Assembly (NCBI RefSeq): GCF_007833215.1
Contig: NZ_CP042239.1
Coordinates: forward strand, 2,294,001 to 2,358,000
DNA: 64,000 nucleotides
Reading direction: 5' to 3'
DNA from: Sphingomonas suaedae
GTDB taxonomy: Bacteria; Pseudomonadota; Alphaproteobacteria; Sphingomonadales; Sphingomonadaceae
In this document: positions 8,205 to 16,706 of the stretch, in pieces
How the letters are laid out: the number at the start of each line of letters is the position of its first letter
How positions within the stretch are numbered: position 1 is the stretch's first letter
Position numbers and translations under genes: made by a program
The notes under the pieces: generated by a model
The model's input: only the letters and a program-made list of their open reading frames with translations
Told to the model about the DNA's origin: nothing
Database searches by the model: none

Positions 8205-8657
8205 ATGAACTATCTCCACACGATGATCCGCGTGTCCGATCCCGACGCGACGATCCGCTTCTTCGAACTGCTCGGCCTCAAGGAAGTCCGGAGAATGGAG
8301 AGCGAGAAGGGTCGCTTCACGCTGATCTTCCTCGCCGCCCCGGGCGATATCGGCGCGGACGGCAAACGCGCGAGCGCAGAGGTGGAACTGACCTATAACT
8401 GGCCCCCGGAAGACGGCAGCGCCCCCGAAACCTACACCGGCGGTCGCAATTTCGGGCACCTCGCCTATCGGGTCGAGAATATTTACGAAACCTGCCAGCG
8501 GCTGATGGACGCCGGGGTCCCGATCAACCGCCCCCCGCGCGACGGCCATATGGCGTTCGTCCGCAGCCCCGACGGTATCTCGGTCGAGCTGTTGCAGGAT
8601 GGCCATCTCGATCCCGCCGAACCCTGGGCATCGATGCCGAATACCGGCAGCTGGTAA
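8205..8657 (+). CDS. VOC-family lactoylglutathione lyase-like protein
   Basis: A 150-residue vicinal-oxygen-chelate protein close to glyoxalase I. Metal-ligand positions are seen as His in [10 protein letters not shown], Glu in AEVELTYNW, His in FGHLAYRV and Glu in [10 protein letters not shown], which is the H/E/H/E pattern of GloA. Glyoxalase I joins methylglyoxal and glutathione into S-lactoylglutathione. It is the first gene of a three-gene group ending with gloB, which supports the glyoxalase assignment. The first ATG follows an AGGGACTCCCG context. Confidence 0.85.
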   Translation: MNYLHTMIRVSDPDATIRFFELLGLKEVRRMESEKGRFTLIFLAAPGDIGADGKRASAEVELTYNWPPEDGSAPETYTGGRNFGHLAYRVENIYETCQRLMDAGVPINRPPRDGHMAFVRSPDGISVELLQDGHLDPAEPWASMPNTGSW

Positions 8658-8659
8658 GC

Positions 8660-9748
8660 ATGACCGGGCCGCTTGCGAACTGGCCGGTTCAGGATTTCCT
8701 GAAGCGGACCGGGGCGCGGGTTCCTATCATTCAGGCACCGATGGCGGGAGCAGGCGGGGTCGCGCTCGCCGCCGCTGCGATCCGCGGCGGCGCGGTCGGC
8801 TCGCTCCCCTGCGCGATGCTGACCGCCGATCAGGTGCGTGAGCAGGTCGCGCAAGTCCGCGCGCAGTCCGACGGCCCGCTCAACCTCAATTTCTTCTGTC
8901 ACCACCTCGGCGATCCGCCCGACGAGACCGCGTGGCGTGCGCTGCTCCAGCCCTTCTACGACAAGGAAGGCGTCGGCCCGCCCGAAACCCCGCCCCCGCT
9001 GCGCACGCCGTTTGACGCGGCGATGTGCGCGGCGGTCGAAGAGATGCGGCCAGAGATCGTCAGCTTCCATTTCGGCCTGCCCGACCCCGCTTTGCTCGAT
9101 CGCATTCGCCGATCCGGAGCCATCGTGCTTGGCAACGCCACGACCTTTGCAGAGGCGCGATGGCTGATGGGGAAGGTCGATATGGTCATCGCACAGGGGT
9201 TCGAGGCGGGCGGTCATGCCGGCCATTTCCTCGCCGGCCATCGCCCGGTGGGGACGATGGCCCTGACCCGTCAGATCGTGCGAGAGTATGATGCGATTCT
9301 GGAGCCGGTGATTGCAGCGGGCGGCATTGGCGACGCTGTAGGGATCGCCGCTGCATTGCAGCTCGACGCAGGCGCGGTGCAGCTTGGCACCGCCTATCTC
9401 CACTCCGCCGAAGCGACGATCTCCGCTGCCCATCGCGCCGCACTCGGCGAAGAATCGGTCGTCACCAACCTTTTCTCCGGCGGCCTCGCACGCGGCATCC
9501 GCAACGCGCTGATCGACGCGATCGGCCCCGTGCATCCCGCCGCGCCGCGCTTTCCCTATGCCTCCGCAGCGCTGACCGAACTGCGCCGCGTTGCCGAAGC
9601 TGACGGTCGCGGCGACTATTCGCCTTTATGGGCCGGACAGGCGGCTGCGCTCGGCCGCCCCGCGCGTGGAGAGCCGCCCGAAGGCGCACAGGCGCTGACC
9701 GAACGGCTGGCAAGCGAGGCGTTCGCCCTGCTAGGAGAGACCCCATGA
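8660..9748 (+). CDS. NAD(P)H-dependent flavin oxidoreductase (nitronate monooxygenase family)
   Basis: A 362-residue FMN-binding TIM-barrel protein. Features are the N-terminal IIQAPMAGAGGVALAAA, the mid-domain SFHFGLPD, the catalytic-region AQGFEAGGHAGHF with the family histidine, and the phosphate-binding AAGGIGDAVGIAAALQLDAG. Relatives oxidise propionate-3-nitronate and similar nitronates, or reduce quinones or enoyl groups. It starts 2 bases after the glyoxalase-like gene and overlaps gloB by ATGA, so it is cotranscribed with a methylglyoxal detoxification pair; why is not clear. Substrate is not predictable from sequence. Confidence 0.85.
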   Translation: MTGPLANWPVQDFLKRTGARVPIIQAPMAGAGGVALAAAAIRGGAVGSLPCAMLTADQVREQVAQVRAQSDGPLNLNFFCHHLGDPPDETAWRALLQPFYDKEGVGPPETPPPLRTPFDAAMCAAVEEMRPEIVSFHFGLPDPALLDRIRRSGAIVLGNATTFAEARWLMGKVDMVIAQGFEAGGHAGHFLAGHRPVGTMALTRQIVREYDAILEPVIAAGGIGDAVGIAAALQLDAGAVQLGTAYLHSAEATISAAHRAALGEESVVTNLFSGGLARGIRNALIDAIGPVHPAAPRFPYASAALTELRRVAEADGRGDYSPLWAGQAAALGRPARGEPPEGAQALTERLASEAFALLGETP

Positions 9749-10473
9749 TCGAAGTCGTCCGCATCCCCGCCCTCAGCGACAATTACATCTGGCTTGCGCA
9801 CGACGCCGCCTCGGGTGAGACGATCGTCGTCGACCCTGCGGTCGCCGAACCGGTGCTGGAAGCCGCGGAGGCACGCGGCTGGACCATCTCCGCGATCTGG
9901 AACACGCACTGGCATCCCGACCACACCGGCGGCAACGCCGCGATCAAGGACGCGACCGGCTGCAGCGTCATCGCCCCCGCGGCCGAAGCCGCCAAGATCC
10001 CCACCGCAGACCGGCTGGTCGCCGAGGGCGATACCGTGAAGCTGGGTGCGTTCGAGGCAGAGGTGATCGACGTCCCCGCGCATACCGCCGGCCATATCGC
10101 CTATCATCTTCCCCAGGCGCAGATCGCCTTTGTCGGTGACACGCTGTTCGCCATGGGCTGCGGGCGCCTGTTCGAAGGGACCCCGGCGCAGATGTTCGCC
10201 AATATGCAGCGCCTTGCCGCGCTCCCCGGCGAGACTCAGGTCTATTGCGCGCACGAATATACCCAGTCCAACGGCCGCTACGCCCTTGTTGCCGAGCCGG
10301 ACAATGACGCCATCGCCCGGCGCATGGCGGAGGTGGACGCAATGCGCGCCCAGGGGCTGCCCACCGTCCCCACCACGATCGCGCTCGAACGCGCCACCAA
10401 TCCCTTCATGCGCGCGACATCGGTCGAGCAACTGGCCGAACGCCGCGCGGCGAAGGACGGCTTCCGGGGCTAG
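9745..10473 (+). CDS. gloB: Hydroxyacylglutathione hydrolase (glyoxalase II)
   Basis: Hydrolyses S-D-lactoylglutathione to D-lactate and glutathione. The 242-residue metallo-beta-lactamase-fold protein has the binuclear metal motif THWHPDHTGG, the HTAGHIAYH segment, FVGDTLFAMGCGRLFEGT and YCAHEYTQSN. The C-terminal domain has the family arginine/lysine cluster for glutathione (NPFMRA, RRAAKDGFRG). The start overlaps the preceding stop by ATGA. Together with the gloA-like gene upstream and gshB about 630 bases downstream, it makes this region a glutathione/methylglyoxal module. Its stop overlaps the convergent dedA stop. Confidence 0.95.
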   Translation: MIEVVRIPALSDNYIWLAHDAASGETIVVDPAVAEPVLEAAEARGWTISAIWNTHWHPDHTGGNAAIKDATGCSVIAPAAEAAKIPTADRLVAEGDTVKLGAFEAEVIDVPAHTAGHIAYHLPQAQIAFVGDTLFAMGCGRLFEGTPAQMFANMQRLAALPGETQVYCAHEYTQSNGRYALVAEPDNDAIARRMAEVDAMRAQGLPTVPTTIALERATNPFMRATSVEQLAERRAAKDGFRG

Positions 10474-11084
10474 CGTACCCGCCGGTTCCAGGTAACCACA
10501 CGATAGGCCCAGGCGCCGATCACCACGACCGATGTCCCGATCGCGACCGGCCCGACATAGTCCTGCAACGCCCCGAACCGCGATCCCATTAACAGCCCGG
10601 CATAGGCCAGCACCGCGTTCCAGATCGCGCTCCCGACGAAGGTCGCGAACAGAAAGCGCGGCATCCCCATCTTCGCCATTCCTGCAGGCAGCGAGATCAT
10701 CGTGCGGAAGGTCGGGAGGAAGCGGAAGAAGAATACCACCCAGCCGCCATGGCGGTGGAAGAAACGGTTGAGCCGCTCGACATCCTCCCACGTCATCGTC
10801 AGCCACCGGCCGTGGCGATCGACGAACGGCTTAAGCCGTTCGATCCCGATCCAGCGCCCGACCGCATACCAGAACAGATTGCCCAGCGTGGTGCCTGCGG
10901 TCCCCCAGATCAGCAACGGCGTCATGGCCATATGGCCCCGCGCCACCGCCATCCCGCCCAGACCCATGATGACCTCCGACGGGATGGGCGGAAACACATT
11001 CTCCAGCGTCATCAGGATGAAGATCCCGATATAGCCGCCCCAGGCGATGAGATTGAGGATGAACTCGGTCATGAACGACGTCAA
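10470..11084 (-). CDS. DedA-family membrane protein
   Basis: A 204-residue inner-membrane protein of the DedA/VTT (SNARE-associated) family. The family signature is present: ENVFPPIPSEVIMGLGG after the first membrane segment, GTTLGNLFWYAVGRWIG, and the RFLPTFRTMISLPAG motif with its key arginines. Members take part in recycling undecaprenyl phosphate or phosphatidylethanolamine across the membrane and in membrane homeostasis. It is convergent with gloB, their last four bases overlapping, and lies just beyond the gshB stop-side boundary. Confidence 0.92.
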   Translation of the reverse strand: MTSFMTEFILNLIAWGGYIGIFILMTLENVFPPIPSEVIMGLGGMAVARGHMAMTPLLIWGTAGTTLGNLFWYAVGRWIGIERLKPFVDRHGRWLTMTWEDVERLNRFFHRHGGWVVFFFRFLPTFRTMISLPAGMAKMGMPRFLFATFVGSAIWNAVLAYAGLLMGSRFGALQDYVGPVAIGTSVVVIGAWAYRVVTWNRRVR

Positions 11085-11105
11085 ACGCAGCCGGGACTGA
11101 AAGGA

Positions 11106-12062
11106 TCAGGTCCGCGCCGCCACCCGCGCCTCAATCGCGTCCCAGATCATCGCGCTCGTATCGGTCCCGTTGAACCTGTCGATCGCGACGATGCCGGTCG
11201 GGCTGGTGACGTTGATCTCGGTCAGCCACTCGCCGCCGATCACGTCGATCCCGACGAAGATCAGCCCTCGGCGCTTGAGTTCGGGAGCCAAGGCCGCACA
11301 GATTTCCTCCTCCTTCGCGGTCAGCTGCGTCTTCGCCGCGGTGCCGCCGACTGCCAGGTTCGACCGGATTTCGCCCTCGCCGGGCACGCGATTGACCGCG
11401 CCTGCCACCTCGCCATCGACCAGCACGATGCGCTTGTCGCCCTTGGCCACATCGGGAAGGAAGGCCTGCACCATATGCGGCTCGCGGTACGCGGTGTTGA
11501 ACACCTCGATCAGCGACGACAGGTTCGCGCCGTCGCTGTCGATCTTGAAGATCGCCTTGCCGCCATTGCCGTGCAGCGGCTTGACCACGATCGCGCCATG
11601 CTTGGCCAGGAACGCCTTTGCCTCGTCATAGTCGCGCGTGATCAGCGTCGGCGGCATGAATCGCGCGAAATCGAGCACCCAGACCTTCTCCGGGGCATTG
11701 CGCACGCTCGCGGGATCGTTGACCACCAATGTCTTGTCCGCAATCCGCTCGAGCAGATGCGTCGCGGTGATATAGCCGAGATCGAACGGCGGGTCCTGTC
11801 GCATCAACACGACATCCGCCTCTGCGCCCAGGTCCAGCGATACCGGATCGCCGAACTCGAAATGATTGCCCGCCACCCGCTGCACCGTCACCGGATGCGC
11901 CTTGGCCCAGACGCGCCCATCGGCATAGTTCAGCGCCTCGGGCGCATAGTGGAACAGCCGATGTCCGCGCGCCTGCGCCGACAGCATCAGCGCAAAGGTC
12001 GAATCGCCCGCGATGTTGATCGCATCGAGCGGGTCCATCTGGACGGCGACGGTGAGCGGCAT
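11106..12062 (-). CDS. gshB: Glutathione synthase
   Basis: ATP-grasp enzyme that adds glycine to gamma-glutamylcysteine. The 318-residue protein shows the GshB N-terminus MPLTVAVQMDPLDAINIAGD, the RQDPPFDLGYITATHLLE segment, the ATP-binding VVKPLHGNGGKAIFKI and the C-terminal GIDVIGGEWLTEINVTSPTG metal-binding strand. A longer reading up to 12281 runs through a repeat (12077-12139) and is rejected. It is the last gene of a minus-strand rsmI-yraN-gshB group and supplies glutathione for the nearby glyoxalase genes. Confidence 0.95.
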   Translation of the reverse strand: MPLTVAVQMDPLDAINIAGDSTFALMLSAQARGHRLFHYAPEALNYADGRVWAKAHPVTVQRVAGNHFEFGDPVSLDLGAEADVVLMRQDPPFDLGYITATHLLERIADKTLVVNDPASVRNAPEKVWVLDFARFMPPTLITRDYDEAKAFLAKHGAIVVKPLHGNGGKAIFKIDSDGANLSSLIEVFNTAYREPHMVQAFLPDVAKGDKRIVLVDGEVAGAVNRVPGEGEIRSNLAVGGTAAKTQLTAKEEEICAALAPELKRRGLIFVGIDVIGGEWLTEINVTSPTGIVAIDRFNGTDTSAMIWDAIEARVAART

Positions 12063-12076
12063 CCGGTTATCTTTCT

Positions 12077-12139
12077 CGTCACCCCAGCGAAAGCTGGGGT
12101 CTGGTGCGGCAGGAGACCCCAGCTTTCGCTGGGGTGACG
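12077..12139. repeat. Family D palindromic repeat, copy 2
   Basis: Arms CGTCACCCCAGCGAAAGC and GCTTTCGCTGGGGTGACG face each other with only about 20 bases between the full arms. It lies between yraN and gshB on the same strand. Compared with the copies at 6520 and 30498 the CCCTGC/GCAGGG arm has become CCCAGC/GCTGGG, so pairing is kept while the sequence changes. Confidence 0.85.
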
Positions 12140-12189
12140 GCTGGGGGAGCAAGTAGGGTGCCTGAGGCCGATTGTCACCCGATCCGCCC

Positions 12190-12546
12190 TCACCCGATCC
12201 ACGCATTCTCGATATGTCGCGGCCGCACGCCGGGCGCGAGCAGCAGGACGTCCACCCGGATATCCTCCCCGTTCGTCGCATAGCGCGGCATCAGAACTTC
12301 CGCCGCTGCCGCCACCCGCGCCAGCCGCCGCTCGTCGATCGCGAAATCAAGCTCCGCGGCCGACTTGCGCGCCTTGACCTCCACAAACGCAATCAGCCGC
12401 CCGCGCTTCGCCACCAGGTCGACCTCCCCTGCCGGGGTGCGCACGCGCCGATCGAGGATCCGCCACCCGCGCAGCCGCAGATACCACGCCGCGCGAGTCT
12501 CCCCGTCGCGGCCCGACTGCTCGGCAGCGCGGCGGTCGTATGCCAT
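12190..12546 (-). CDS. yraN: YraN / UPF0102 nuclease-like protein
   Basis: A 118-residue protein of the UPF0102 family, which has a restriction-endonuclease-like fold related to Holliday-junction resolvases. Family residues are seen in GRDGETRAAWYLRLRGW, AGEVDLVAKRGRLIAFVEVKAR (the E-x-D...E-V-K catalytic pattern) and the RVDVLLL strand. The gene order rsmI-yraN-gshB with a divergent LpoA-like gene is widely conserved. The true cellular role of the family is unknown. Confidence 0.9.
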   Translation of the reverse strand: MAYDRRAAEQSGRDGETRAAWYLRLRGWRILDRRVRTPAGEVDLVAKRGRLIAFVEVKARKSAAELDFAIDERRLARVAAAAEVLMPRYATNGEDIRVDVLLLAPGVRPRHIENAWIG

Positions 12547-12550
12547 TTAA

Positions 12551-12660
12551 AGCCCCTCCCCTTTAGGGGAGGGGTTGGGGGTGGGGCGTCTCAGTCTCAT
12601 GGAGACCGGCGCGAGTGAGGATAGGCCCCACCCCAACCCCTCCCCTGAAGGGGAGGGGCT
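12551..12660. repeat. Family B double-hairpin repeat, copy 1
   Basis: Two hairpins of the type CCCCTCCCCTT-nAGGGGAGGGG stand at each end, joined by TGGGGGTGGGGC and GCCCCACCCCAA arms that pair with each other. In the centre lies a small hairpin GTCTC-ATG-GAGAC. A second copy with the same design is at 24083-24191. The right end provides two bases of the rsmI stop codon (12659-12661). Confidence 0.9.
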
Positions 12661-13495
12661 AAGCACCCTTGATCTCCATCGCCCGCGCGTACAGCGCCTT
12701 GCGATCCAGCCCCAGCCGCTTGGCGACCTCGCCCGCCGCCTTCGACACGGGCAGCCGCGTCAGCGCTTCGGCGAGCGCCGCATCGGCATCCTCGGCGCTC
12801 GCCGGCGCCGCCTCGCCCGGCGGGGCGACGACGATCACGATCTCGCCCTTCGGCCCGCCCTCGGCATAGCGCGCCGACAATTCCGTCAGCGACCCCGTCA
12901 CGCATTCCTCGAACTTCTTGGTAATCTCGCGCGCCACCGCCGCCTCGCGATCCCCCAGCCCGTCGGCCAACGCCGCCAGCGCCGCCGACAGCCGCGGCCC
13001 GCTTTCGTAGAACACCAATGTCGCGCGCACGCCCGCCACCTCGGCGATCGCCTCCGCCCGCGCCTGCTGCTTGCTCGGCAGGAACCCCATGAACAGGAAC
13101 CGGTCGGTCGGCAGCCCTGCCAGCGTCAGCGCGGCGATCCCCGCGCACGGGCCGGGAATCGTCGTCACCGGATGCCCCGCCGCGCGCGCATCGCGCACCA
13201 ATTTATATCCCGGATCGGAAATCAGCGGCGTCCCCGCATCCGAAACCAGCGCCACCGCCTCACGCGCCATCCGCGCCACCAGCCCCGGCCGCACGGCCTC
13301 GGCATTATGGTCGTGATAGGGCGTCATCGGTCGCTTTGCGCCGAGATGCCGGAACAGTCCGGCTGTCACACGGCTGTCCTCGACCGCAACCACATCGGCG
13401 TTCAGGAGTATTTCAGCCGCGCGTGGGGATAGGTCGCCGAGATTGCCGATCGGTGTCGCGACGATATAGAGGCCGGGCGCAAGAACAAAGGTCAT
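12659..13495 (-). CDS. rsmI: 16S rRNA (cytidine-1402-2'-O)-methyltransferase
   Basis: Tetrapyrrole-methylase-fold enzyme that methylates the ribose of C1402 in 16S rRNA with S-adenosylmethionine. The 278-residue protein has the typical N-terminus GLYIVATPIGNLGDLSPRA, the DSRVTAGLFRHL segment, SDAGTPLISDPG (residues 85-96), the GPCAGIAAL loop and the YESGPRL motif. The C-terminal helical domain ends LPVSKAAGEVAKRLGLDRK. Start at 13495 is supported by homology; the open frame continues far upstream only as a shadow of the divergent gene. It diverges from the LpoA-like gene with just 12 bases between start codons, so the promoters must overlap. Confidence 0.95.
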   Translation of the reverse strand: MTFVLAPGLYIVATPIGNLGDLSPRAAEILLNADVVAVEDSRVTAGLFRHLGAKRPMTPYHDHNAEAVRPGLVARMAREAVALVSDAGTPLISDPGYKLVRDARAAGHPVTTIPGPCAGIAALTLAGLPTDRFLFMGFLPSKQQARAEAIAEVAGVRATLVFYESGPRLSAALAALADGLGDREAAVAREITKKFEECVTGSLTELSARYAEGGPKGEIVIVVAPPGEAAPASAEDADAALAEALTRLPVSKAAGEVAKRLGLDRKALYARAMEIKGA

Positions 13496-13507
13496 CGGGG
13501 AGTCGTC

Positions 13508-14707
13508 ATGACAGAGGCAGCAGTGAAACCGCAACGGGGCATTGTCGCCTTGATCCGTGGCGCGGTGGTGGCGGGCGCGATTCTGGTCGCCGCCTGCGTT
13601 CCCCGCCCCGGCCCGCCGCCCGGGCCGGTGCGCCCCGAACCGGTCGGTCCGACTCGTCCGGCGCCCACCCCGGTCCGCCCCGGCCTGCCCGAGGGCGATC
13701 TGGAACGGCACCGCGTCGCGCTGCTCGTCCCGATGTCGGGCACCAATGCCGGAATCGGCCGCAGCCTCGCCAATGCGACCCAGCTTGCGATCCTCGATAC
13801 CAAGGCGGACAATATCCGCATCACCACTTATGACACCGCAATGGGTGCCGCCGCCGCCGCCAATCGCGCGCTGGCGGATGGCAACAAGCTGATCCTCGGC
13901 CCGCTTCTCTCCGAAGACGTCCGCGCGGTCGCCCCGCTCGCCCGCCGCGCCAATGTGCCGGTGCTCAGCTTCTCCAACGACACCAATGTCGCGGGAAACG
14001 GCGCCTATGTGATGGGCTATACCCCCGCCCAGTCGATCGAGCGGGTGGTCGATTATGCCCGCCGCACCGGTGTCACCGAATTCGCCGGGCTGATGCCCAC
14101 CGGACTCTATGGCGACCGCGCCTCGACCGCGTTTCTGCGCGCGGTTGAGAACGCGGGCGGCAAGGTCACCGCGCTCGAAACCTATAATCGCGGTCCTGCG
14201 GCGATGAACGCGGCAGTCGCGAAAATCGCCCGTTCGCCCTTTCAGGCGGTGCTGATCGCCGACAGCGCGAATGGCGCGGTCACCGCCATTCCAGCGCTGC
14301 GCCGCACCAGCGAAACCGCGCGGGTACTCGGCACCGAATTGTGGAACAGCGATTCGGGGATCGGCGGCATGACCCAGCTCAACGGCGCCTGGTTCGCCAG
14401 CGTGTCGGACACCTATTACCGCCAATATGCCGCCAAATACCGCGCGCGGTTCAGCGCGGCACCCTATCGCCTGTCGACGCTCGGCTATGATGCCGTGCTG
14501 CTCACCGTCCGCATCGCCCGCGACTGGCGCCCCGGGACCGACTTCCCGGCCAGCCGCCTGTCCGATCGCGACGGCTTTGCGGGCCTCGACGGCGCCTTCC
14601 GCTTCGGTCGCGACGGCGTCGCCGAGCGCGCGCTGGAGGTCCAGGAAATCCGTGGCGGGACGACGGTGACGGTGTCGCCCGCGCCGCAGGGCTTTGGGGG
14701 GCGGTAA
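13508..14707 (+). CDS. LpoA-like penicillin-binding protein activator
   Basis: A 399-residue outer-membrane lipoprotein precursor (lipobox LVAACVP, Cys about 30) with a proline-rich linker (about 31-62) and a periplasmic type-I binding-protein domain: HRVALLVPMSGTNAGIGRS, ILGPLLSEDVRAVAPLARRA, NVPVLSFSNDTNVAG, YGDRASTAFLRAVENAGG. This is the alphaproteobacterial counterpart of LpoA, which in enterobacteria stimulates PBP1a during peptidoglycan synthesis. Only the C-terminal LpoA-like domain is present. The position opposite rsmI-yraN is the conserved LpoA neighbourhood. A leucine/amino-acid transporter receptor is less likely given the context. Confidence 0.88.
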   Translation: MTEAAVKPQRGIVALIRGAVVAGAILVAACVPRPGPPPGPVRPEPVGPTRPAPTPVRPGLPEGDLERHRVALLVPMSGTNAGIGRSLANATQLAILDTKADNIRITTYDTAMGAAAAANRALADGNKLILGPLLSEDVRAVAPLARRANVPVLSFSNDTNVAGNGAYVMGYTPAQSIERVVDYARRTGVTEFAGLMPTGLYGDRASTAFLRAVENAGGKVTALETYNRGPAAMNAAVAKIARSPFQAVLIADSANGAVTAIPALRRTSETARVLGTELWNSDSGIGGMTQLNGAWFASVSDTYYRQYAAKYRARFSAAPYRLSTLGYDAVLLTVRIARDWRPGTDFPASRLSDRDGFAGLDGAFRFGRDGVAERALEVQEIRGGTTVTVSPAPQGFGGR

Positions 14708-14838
14708 CTAAAATCCTCCCCGGAACGGGGAGGGGGACCATGCGAAGCATGGTGGAGGGGGCGCGAGGCAAGGGAATCCGTTGCCTCGCGCCCCCTCCGT
14801 CGCCTTCGGCGCCACCTCCCCGTTCCGGGGAGGAATTA
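14708..14838. repeat. Family C composite hairpin repeat, copy 1
   Basis: It fills the whole gap between the convergent LpoA-like and hemW genes. Outer arms CTAAAATCCTCCCCGG and CCGGGGAGGAATTAG pair. Inside are the hairpins ACCATGC-GAA-GCATGGT (14737-14753) and CGCC-TTC-GGCG, and a central pair of CGCGAGGCAA / TTGCCTCGCG arms. The hemW stop codon (14836-14838) lies in its right arm. A second copy is at 28521-28647. Confidence 0.88.
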
Positions 14839-15975
14839 GTCCGCCACCACCTCGCGCAAAATCGCTTCCAGCACCGGCATCCCCGCAGCGCTAACCCGCA
14901 ACCGATCGCCCTTCAGCGCGATCAGTCCATGCCCGGCCAGCCGCGCCACCGCATCCAGATCGACATACTCAGCGCCGATCCGCGCCAGATCCACCCCCTC
15001 GGCCAGCCGCAGTCCCATCACCAGCGCCTCGGTCGCGCGCTCGGCGGGAGTCAGCGCCGTCTCTTCCTGCGCGCCGTGGCCATTGCGCACCACTGCGCCG
15101 ATCCAGTTTTCGGGCTTCTTGTGCCGCACCGTCGCGCATCCCCCGCGTCGCCCATGCGCGCCCGGCCCGATCCCGGCATAATCGGTGTAGCGCCAATAGC
15201 TCATATTATGCCGACTCTCCGCCCCCGGGCGCGCATGGTTGGACACCTCGTACAGCAGAAGCCCCGCCGCACCGGTCAGCGCCTGCGTCACGTCCCACAG
15301 GTCCGCCGCCGCGTCGGCATCGGGGATCACCAGATCCCCCTTCGCTGCCAGCGTCGCGAAGCGCGTCCCCGGTTCGATCGTCAGTTGGTAGAGCGACAGA
15401 TGCTCGGTTCCGAAGCTGAGTGCCCGCGCCAACTCAGCCTCCCAGTCCGCCACGTTCTGCCCCGGCCGCGCATAGATGAGGTCGAAGCTCACCCGTCCTA
15501 AATGCCGCTGCGCCGTCGCCAGCGCCCCCAGCCCCTCGGCCACGCCATGCGCCCGCCCCAGAAACGCCAGCGCATCGTCGTCCAGCGCCTGCAACCCCAG
15601 CGACACCCGGTTCACGCCCGCAGCCGCCAGATCGGCAAAACGCGCCGCCTCGACCGATGACGGGTTCGCCTCCAGCGTCACTTCGAGGTCGCCCTGCGGC
15701 GCCCACGCGGCCACCGCCGCGTCGATCACCGCCGCCACCGTCTCGGGCGGCATCAGCGACGGGGTCCCGCCCCCGAAAAAGATCGACCCCAGCCGCCGCC
15801 CCGGCAGCAGCGCCGCCTCATGGGCCAGGTCGGCGAGCAGCGCCTTGCGCCACGCCTCCTGGTCCACCACCTCGCGGACGTGGCTGTTGAAATCGCAATA
15901 GGGGCATTTGGAGACGCAGAACGGCCAGTGGACGTACAGCGCCAGCGGGTCGGCATGTTGTTGGGAACCATTCAT
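14836..15975 (-). CDS. hemW: Radical SAM heme chaperone HemW
   Basis: A 379-residue radical SAM protein related to coproporphyrinogen III dehydrogenase but acting as a heme-insertion chaperone (HemW). The iron-sulphur motif is C20-x3-C24-x2-C27 (WPFCVSKCPYCDF), lacking the fourth cysteine position of HemN. GGGTPSL, EANPSS and SLGLQALDD are the other family motifs, followed by the C-terminal HemW domain (NMSYWRYTDYAGIGPGAHG). The ATG at 15975 is used; a longer reading to 16440 is a shadow of the divergent CAP gene. In related genomes hemW usually follows rdgB; here about 2.8 kb of other genes separates the two. Confidence 0.93.
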   Translation of the reverse strand: MNGSQQHADPLALYVHWPFCVSKCPYCDFNSHVREVVDQEAWRKALLADLAHEAALLPGRRLGSIFFGGGTPSLMPPETVAAVIDAAVAAWAPQGDLEVTLEANPSSVEAARFADLAAAGVNRVSLGLQALDDDALAFLGRAHGVAEGLGALATAQRHLGRVSFDLIYARPGQNVADWEAELARALSFGTEHLSLYQLTIEPGTRFATLAAKGDLVIPDADAAADLWDVTQALTGAAGLLLYEVSNHARPGAESRHNMSYWRYTDYAGIGPGAHGRRGGCATVRHKKPENWIGAVVRNGHGAQEETALTPAERATEALVMGLRLAEGVDLARIGAEYVDLDAVARLAGHGLIALKGDRLRVSAAGMPVLEAILREVVAD

Positions 15976-16014
15976 CTGCGCCGCGCTATGCGCCGGATCG
16001 AGGCGTACCGAAAG

Positions 16015-16569
16015 ATGTTGCTGCTCCCCCTCCTCCTCCTTGCCGCCTGTTCGCCCGCGCAACAGGAAACGCCCGAACGCCATGTCGAGCCGCGTCCCTT
16101 CGCCGGCCCCGCCCCGCGCGGAGAGGCGCGGCTGCGTGAGGCGATGCTCGCCGCGCACAATGCCGCCCGCGCCGCCGTCGGCCAGGCGCCGCTCGCCTGG
16201 GACGCCGGGCTGGCGCGCGACGCCGCCGCCTATGCGCGCGATCTCGCCCGGCGCGGCGCATTCGAACACTCCAAACAGCCGCGCGGACCGGGTGCACAAG
16301 GCGAGAATCTGTGGACCGGCACGCGCGGCGCCTATCGCTATGAGGAAATGGCGCAGCATTGGGTCGATGAGCGGCGAAACTATCTTAACCGCCCGATTCC
16401 CGACATCAGCCGCACCGGCAAGTTCATCGATGCGGGCCATTATGCCCAGATCGTCTGGTCGACCACTACCCGAGTCGGCTGCGCGCTCGCCAGCAACCGC
16501 CGCGATGATGTGCTGGTCTGTCGCTACTCCCCCGCCGGCAATGTGGTGGGGCGGGTTGCGCTGCCGTAG
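16015..16569 (+). CDS. CAP-domain lipoprotein
   Basis: A 184-residue lipoprotein: MLLLPLLLLAACSP gives a signal peptide with the lipobox Cys near residue 12. The remaining part is a cysteine-rich-secretory/pathogenesis-related-1 (CAP/SCP) domain: LAAHNAARAAVGQAPLAWD, CAP helix segment, GENLWTGT, WVDERRNY, and GHYAQIVWSTTTRVGCA, with the cavity residues His and Glu of the family. An alternative in-frame ATG at 15988 would add nine residues before the signal peptide and is less likely. The function of bacterial CAP proteins is mostly unknown; some bind lipids or sterols. It diverges from hemW by 39 bases. Confidence 0.88.
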   Translation: MLLLPLLLLAACSPAQQETPERHVEPRPFAGPAPRGEARLREAMLAAHNAARAAVGQAPLAWDAGLARDAAAYARDLARRGAFEHSKQPRGPGAQGENLWTGTRGAYRYEEMAQHWVDERRNYLNRPIPDISRTGKFIDAGHYAQIVWSTTTRVGCALASNRRDDVLVCRYSPAGNVVGRVALP

Positions 16570-16613
16570 AAGGGCTGGAAACTGGACTCCTCTGCGCTAA
16601 ATCCGAAGTCCAA

Positions 16614-16696
16614 GCACCGTTTGCCCTGAGCCTGTCGAAGGGCGGTCCCCGTCCTCATCGGCACAGGAACGGTGCTTCGACATTCAGCACGAACGG
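16614..16696. repeat. Inverted repeat of the CCTGAGCCTGTCGAAG type
   Basis: Left part CACCGTTTGCCCTGAGCC followed by TGTCGAAGGGCGG; the right part, read on the other strand, is CCGTTCGTGCTGAATGTCGAAGCACC. The two halves are inverted, diverged copies of the same motif. It lies between the CAP gene and the convergent unknown gene at 16707, and is related to 3004-3080. Confidence 0.75.
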
Positions 16697-16706
16697 AAGA
16701 GAGCGT

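Noticed and set aside
12659..14425. 588-codon reading of rsmI with a long N-terminal extension
   Set aside because: The extension is antisense to the LpoA-like gene; homology places the start at 13495.
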